This document shows positions 22,067-25,374 of a stretch of DNA of 25,374 nt, piece by piece. Position numbers and translations under genes: made by a program. Under the pieces are notes generated by a model. That model searched no databases, was not told the DNA's origin, and was given only the letters and a program-made list of their open reading frames with translations. Within the stretch, counting starts at the first letter, position 1; each line of letters begins with the position of its first letter. The DNA lies in NCBI GenBank assembly GCA_946480925.1, contig CAMLLU010000078.1, positions 1-25,374 of the forward strand, in the 5' to 3' direction. The stretch comes from an uncultured Rivibacter sp. (GTDB lineage Bacteria; Pseudomonadota; Gammaproteobacteria; Burkholderiales; Burkholderiaceae).

Positions 22067-23608
22067 TCAGGCGGCCTGCTGGTCGTCGTCCAGGAGGCCG
22101 AAGTCCTCGGGGTAGTGATCGAGCGCGGACAGCACCGGGTAGGGCGTCATGCCGCCCATCGCGCACAGGCTGCCGGCCAGCATGGTGTCGCACAGGTCGC
22201 GCAGCAGCCGCACCTGGTGCGGCCGGTTGTGGTTGCTCACGATGTGGTCGATGACCTCCACGCCGCGCGTGGAGCCGATGCGGCACGGCGTGCACTTGCC
22301 GCACGACTCGATGGCGCAGAACTCCATCGCGAAGCGTGCGAGCTGCGCCATGTCGGCGGTGTCGTCGTGCACGACCACGCCGCCGTGGCCCAGTACCAGG
22401 CTCTTCGCGGTGTAGGCGTCGTAGTCCAGCGGCAGGTCCCACTGCGACTCGGGCACGTAGGCGCCCAGCGGGCCGCCCACCTGGATCGCCTTCACCGGCC
22501 GGCCGCTGGCGGTGCCGCCGCCGATGTCGAACACCAGCTCGCGCAGGCTCATGCCGAACGGCAGCTCGAACAGGCCGCCGCGGCGCACGTTGCCGGCCAG
22601 CTGGAACGGCAGGGTGCCGAGCGAGCGGCCGGTGCCGAAGCCCTTGTAGAAGGCCGCGCCCCTTTCCAGGATCGTGGGCACCGCGGCGAAGGTCAGCACG
22701 TTGTTGATGACGGTCGGCTTGCCGAACAGGCCGCTCACCGCGGGCAGCGGCGGCTTGGCCCGCACGATGCCGCGCCTGCCCTCCAGGCTTTCGAGCATCG
22801 CGGTTTCCTCGCCGCACACGTAGGAGCCGCCGCCCACCCGGACCTCGATGTCGAACGGCTCGTTCGAGCCGAGCAGCGAGCGTCCCAGCACGCCGTCTTC
22901 CCGGGCGCGCTGCAGCGCGCGTTCGAAGGTGGCGATCGCGTGCGGGTACTCCGAGCGGATGTAGACGAAACCCTTGCTGGCGCCCACGGCCAGCGCGGCG
23001 ATCGCCATGCCCTCGACCAGCAGGAACGGGTCGCCTTCGATCAGCATGCGGTCGGCGAAGGTGCCGGAGTCGCCTTCGTCGGCGTTGCAGACGACGTACT
23101 TCTGGTCGGAAGCCGTCTGCGCCACGGTGCGCCACTTGATGCCGGCCGGGAACGCCGCACCGCCGCGTCCGCGCAGCCCCGAGTCGAGCACTTCCTTCAC
23201 GATGGCCTCGGGCGGCATCTCCAGGGCGGTCTTCAGGCCGGCCCAGGGCACCGGCGCCAGCGGGTCGTCTCGTCCGCAGTGCGCGAAGGTGAGCCGCTGC
23301 TGGCGCTTGAACTCAGGGATCTCTTCTGTGAGTCCGAGGCACAGCAGGTGCGAGCCGCCTTCGAGCCAGCCTGCATCGAAGAGCGAGGGCAGGTCCTGCG
23401 GGCGCACCGGGCCGTAGGCCACGCGGCCGGTGGGCGTTTGCACCTCCACCATGGGTTCGAGCCACAGCAGCCCGCGAGAGCCGTTGCGCACCAGGTGCAC
23501 TGGCAGGCCGCGGCGCGCGCACTCGGCCTGCAGCGTGTCGGCCACCGCGTCGGCACCCATGGCCAGGGCGGCGGCGTCGCAGGGGATGTAGACGGTGGTT
23601 GCTTTCAT
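22067..23608 (-). CDS. fdsB: NAD-dependent formate dehydrogenase beta subunit (FMN/NADH-binding)
   Basis: The 513-aa diaphorase subunit carries FMN and one [4Fe-4S] cluster and reduces NAD+. An N-terminal thioredoxin-like region (about 1-115) precedes the NuoF-like core. The flavin/NADH glycine motif is GLRGRGGAAFPAG (144-156), followed by CNADEGDSGTFADR (174-187). The cluster ligands are Cys436, 439 and 442 in SCGKCTPCR, with Cys482 in GSLCAMGG. The ATG at 23608 gives MKATTVYIPCDAAAL, the usual FdsB start; the frame upstream to 23659 lacks conservation signals. The Shine-Dalgarno is weak (GGA). It is separated from fdsG by 166 bp containing a long inverted-repeat element. Confidence 0.96.
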   Translation of the reverse strand: MKATTVYIPCDAAALAMGADAVADTLQAECARRGLPVHLVRNGSRGLLWLEPMVEVQTPTGRVAYGPVRPQDLPSLFDAGWLEGGSHLLCLGLTEEIPEFKRQQRLTFAHCGRDDPLAPVPWAGLKTALEMPPEAIVKEVLDSGLRGRGGAAFPAGIKWRTVAQTASDQKYVVCNADEGDSGTFADRMLIEGDPFLLVEGMAIAALAVGASKGFVYIRSEYPHAIATFERALQRAREDGVLGRSLLGSNEPFDIEVRVGGGSYVCGEETAMLESLEGRRGIVRAKPPLPAVSGLFGKPTVINNVLTFAAVPTILERGAAFYKGFGTGRSLGTLPFQLAGNVRRGGLFELPFGMSLRELVFDIGGGTASGRPVKAIQVGGPLGAYVPESQWDLPLDYDAYTAKSLVLGHGGVVVHDDTADMAQLARFAMEFCAIESCGKCTPCRIGSTRGVEVIDHIVSNHNRPHQVRLLRDLCDTMLAGSLCAMGGMTPYPVLSALDHYPEDFGLLDDDQQAA

Positions 23609-23671
23609 GTGAGTGATCCATGACGAAGTGCGACTTCTGCGACGCATGACACATCGCAAAGCCCGACAGCC

Positions 23672-23762
23672 TTCACCTCGGAGGCGCGGAGGGCACGGAG
23701 ATTCGCGGAGAAATACAGGCTCTCTCCGCGGTCCTCCGCGTTCTCAGCGCCTCCGCGGTGAA
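23672..23762. repeat. 91-bp imperfect inverted-repeat element between fdsG and fdsB
   Basis: The element begins TTCACC (23672-23677) and ends GGTGAA (23757-23762). The arms, about 39 nt each, match at roughly three quarters of positions and are built of CGCGGAG / CCTCCGCG units. It would fold into one long hairpin. From general knowledge, sequences of this kind (CACCGCGGAGGCGC...GCGGAG) recur in intergenic regions of many bacterial genomes and are often wrongly translated as 'HRGGAENAE...' peptides. Here it sits inside an operon and could end part of the transcription, stabilise the fdsG message, or be neutral. Confidence 0.75.
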
Positions 23763-23774
23763 TGAATGGGGGGT

Positions 23775-24227
23775 TCACTTCAGCTCCGCTGCCTCGGCCA
23801 GCAATTCGTCGAGCCGCTGTGTGGTCACCCTGGCATGCGGCCGCCCCTCGAGCATCACCGCTGGCGACAGCGCGCACAGGCCCAGGCAATACACAGGCTC
23901 CACCGTGCAGCCCCCTGCGGCGTGTGCATGCTTCAGCAAGGCCTCGGCGCCTACCGTGCGGCAGGATTCAGCGCGGCACACCTGCAGCACCGGCCCTCGC
24001 ACCGGGTGCTGTCGAAAGTGGTGGTAGTAGGTGATGACGCCGTGCACCTCCGCGCGCGAGAGGTTCAGTGCCTGCGAGATCTGCTCCACGGCGTCTGGCG
24101 GTACCCAGCCCAGGGCCTCTTGCACACCGTGCAGCACGGGCATCAGCGGGCCGTCCATGTGGCAGCGTTCGGAGATCACGCGTGCGATCACCTCGGGGTC
24201 GTAGGGCGCTGCGGCGGCTCGGCTCAT
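23775..24227 (-). CDS. fdsG: NAD-dependent formate dehydrogenase gamma subunit ([2Fe-2S], NuoE-like)
   Basis: The 150-aa subunit holds a [2Fe-2S] cluster and forms the electron-transfer unit with FdsB. The ligands form the thioredoxin-like ferredoxin pattern C-x4-C...C-x3-C, seen as Cys84 and Cys89 in VCRAESC and Cys114 and Cys118 in YCLGLC. The upstream helices HGVQEALGWVPPDAVEQIS and AEVHGVITYYHHFR are typical of NuoE/HoxE/FdsG. The ATG at 24227 follows a 71-bp gap after the LysR gene, where the cluster's promoter is expected. It is the first structural gene of the cluster. Confidence 0.96.
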   Translation of the reverse strand: MSRAAAAPYDPEVIARVISERCHMDGPLMPVLHGVQEALGWVPPDAVEQISQALNLSRAEVHGVITYYHHFRQHPVRGPVLQVCRAESCRTVGAEALLKHAHAAGGCTVEPVYCLGLCALSPAVMLEGRPHARVTTQRLDELLAEAAELK

Positions 24228-24288
24228 GTGGGGCTCTCGCTGTTGAACACCTGCGAAGCACTATCGGGCCGGCGTGCGCTTGCCGCCG

Positions 24289-24302
24289 TTGACCACAGTC
24301 AA
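24289..24302 (-). promoter_or_regulatory. Candidate LysR binding site upstream of fdsG
   Basis: TTGACCACAGTCAA is an inverted repeat with 5-bp arms (TTGAC / GTCAA) and a 4-bp spacer. It overlaps the stop codon of the LysR gene and lies 62 bp upstream of the fdsG start. The form fits the loose T-N10/11-A dyad of LysR-type regulators. I see no convincing -10/-35 pair between it and fdsG, as often happens with activated promoters. Binding by the adjacent regulator is inference. Confidence 0.45.
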
Positions 24303-25264
24303 GTTTCGAAAAAAGCGCCGTGCACTCGCGTCGCGCTACAGGCGCCGTGCCACGGCACGATCTTCGTGATGAGCACGGCGCCTTCGTTCAGCAGGAAGTC
24401 CTTGAATGCCTGCGCCACCGGTGGCAGCCGCTTGGTGCGCCGATGCACGACGTACCAGTTCAGCAGCACAGGGAAGCCCTGCACGTCCAGCGCGACCAGC
24501 TCGCCGCTTTGCAGCTCGCGGCTCACCGTGTGGGCCGAAAGAAAACTGAGCCCGAAGCCGGCCATCACGGCCTGCTTGATGGTCTCGGTGCTGCGGATCT
24601 CCATTGCCACGTTCAAGCCCGAGACGTCGCCGCCGAAGGCATCGCGCATCGAACGCCACGTGTCCGAGCCTCGCTCGCGCACGACGAAGGGCTGGCGCAT
24701 CACCTCGGCCGGCGCGATGCTGCGGCGGCCCACCATCGGGTGCGCGGGCGGCGCGATGATGAGGTAGGGGTGGGGGGCGAAGGCCTGGTTGAGCGTGTCC
24801 ATCTCCGATGGCGGTCGCACCATGATCGCGAGGTCGGTGAGGTTCTGCTCGATGTGGGCCAGCAGTTCCTCGCGGTTGTGCACGGTGAAGTTCAGCGTCA
24901 CGCCGCTGTGGCGGCCGATGAACTCCACCAGCAGGCGCGGAAAGAAGTAGTCGCCTGCGCTGATGACGCCCACGTTCAGCCGCCCCCCGGTGACGCCCTT
25001 GAACTGCGCCATCGTGTTTTCGGCCTGCTCGAACTGCAGCAGGATGCCCCTGCAGATCTGCAGCAGCTCGGCGCCGGCGGCGGTGAGGTAGACCTTCTTG
25101 CCGAACTGCTCGAACAGCGGGTTGCCGGCGTGTTCCTCGAGCTTGCCGATCTGCGTGGAAACCGCAGGCTGGGTGAGGTGGAGTTCTTCGGCGGCGCGCG
25201 AGAAGCTCAGGTGCCGGGCCACCGACTCGAACACCTTGAGCTGGCGCAGCGTGGCGTGTCTCAC
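24299..25264 (-). CDS. fdsR: LysR-family regulator, CbbR-like, likely controlling the formate dehydrogenase genes
   Basis: The 321-aa protein starts MRHATLRQLKVFESVARHLS and has the helix-turn-helix FSRAAEELHLTQPAVSTQIG (residues about 21-40), which closely resembles CbbR-type activators. The effector domain follows from about residue 90 (GGRLNVGVISAGDYFFPRLL). The start is a GTG whose bases overlap the stop of the upstream gene (GTGA). The gene is directly upstream of fdsG in the same direction, with a 71-bp gap. fds clusters of Burkholderiales usually have a LysR gene at this place, so formate-responsive control is likely; the symbol rests on that context. The C-terminal 20 residues run past the usual LysR end. 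Confidence 0.85.
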   Translation of the reverse strand: MRHATLRQLKVFESVARHLSFSRAAEELHLTQPAVSTQIGKLEEHAGNPLFEQFGKKVYLTAAGAELLQICRGILLQFEQAENTMAQFKGVTGGRLNVGVISAGDYFFPRLLVEFIGRHSGVTLNFTVHNREELLAHIEQNLTDLAIMVRPPSEMDTLNQAFAPHPYLIIAPPAHPMVGRRSIAPAEVMRQPFVVRERGSDTWRSMRDAFGGDVSGLNVAMEIRSTETIKQAVMAGFGLSFLSAHTVSRELQSGELVALDVQGFPVLLNWYVVHRRTKRLPPVAQAFKDFLLNEGAVLITKIVPWHGACSATRVHGAFFET

Positions 25265-25374
25265 CGTGCGGCGTCTTGGTCCTGCGGCCGCAGCACCGGC
25301 GGGGGCGCGAGGGCCGGCACGGCCGCCTTCTTGCCGCGAGCCGCGAGCTTGCCGATGGCCAGCACCAGCAGCGC
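25261..25374 (-). CDS. C-terminal end of an unidentified gene upstream of the LysR gene (partial)
   Basis: Thirty-seven codons and a TGA are readable to the window edge. The peptide begins ALLVLAIGKLAARGKKAA, a hydrophobic stretch running into a basic segment, and continues as a Pro/Ala-rich tail. This resembles the last membrane helix and cytoplasmic tail of an integral membrane protein. Its stop overlaps the GTG start of the LysR gene by 4 bp, so it is probably co-transcribed with it. The family cannot be named from this fragment. Confidence 0.5.
   Translation of the reverse strand, partial: ALLVLAIGKLAARGKKAAVPALAPPPVLRPQDQDAAR

Noticed and set aside
19135..22254. Very long plus-strand open frame (1039 codons) opposite fdsA
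   Set aside because: It lies entirely antisense to the clearly identified fdsA and the end of fdsB, has a His/Gly/Arg-rich composition typical of the complement of GC-rich coding DNA, and shows no domain.
23605..23889. Minus-strand frame of 94 codons between fdsG and fdsB
   Set aside because: Its recognisable part (HRGGAENAEDRGES) is a translation of the inverted-repeat element, a known source of false gene calls, and it overlaps fdsG in another frame.

Overview
The window looks like the chromosome of a GC-rich betaproteobacterium, most likely of the order Burkholderiales. The reasons are the fdsGBACD-type soluble formate dehydrogenase cluster with an adjoining LysR gene, the dense LysR/TetR/RND content, the strong GC3 bias and frequent 1-8 bp gene overlaps. 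This taxonomic call is inference from gene content. No tRNA, rRNA, CRISPR array or transposase gene was seen.

Layout: (1) 1-110 is the tail of a class-III aminotransferase. (2) 248-1785 is a two-gene unit of unrecognised genes: a 117-aa protein and an exported, beta-strand-rich protein. (3) 1786-2133 is intergenic and carries two consecutive hairpins and a possible 31-codon ORF just before a ChaC-like gamma-glutamylcyclotransferase gene (2134-2853). (4) From 12316 down to 2813 on the minus strand runs one tightly packed array: outer-membrane factor, membrane-fusion protein, RND pump, TetR regulator, alpha/beta hydrolase, thiolase, LysR regulator. (5) A divergent TetR gene (12385-13035) faces this array. 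(6) 13143-16602 (minus) holds a lipoprotein-type pectin lyase, a short-chain dehydrogenase, and a lipoprotein paralogue of the array's alpha/beta hydrolase. (7) From 25374 to 16897 (minus) lies the formate dehydrogenase cluster: end of an unknown gene, LysR (likely fdsR), fdsG, a 91-bp inverted-repeat element, fdsB, fdsA, fdhD/fdsC, fdsD, and an HPP/CBS membrane protein whose start overlaps the fdsD stop.

The main observation is a shared DNA palindrome, TGKACT-N4-AGTMCA. It occurs as a tandem pair between the efflux array and the divergent tetR, as a second tandem pair upstream of the lipoprotein hydrolase, and once upstream of the pectin lyase. In both pairs the centre-to-centre distance is exactly 36 bp. 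In both, a perfect TTGACA -35 box is embedded in the upstream site, and the second site lies around the predicted transcription start. This suggests a local TetR regulon joining efflux, two paralogous hydrolases, an SDR, a thiolase and perhaps pectin cleavage. A plausible role is import-independent detoxification or catabolism of a plant-derived ester or related compound, but the substrate cannot be read from the sequence.

The formate dehydrogenase cluster appears complete (gamma, beta and alpha subunits, the FdhD maturation protein, delta subunit). It should encode an NAD+-linked cytoplasmic Mo/W-bis-MGD enzyme.
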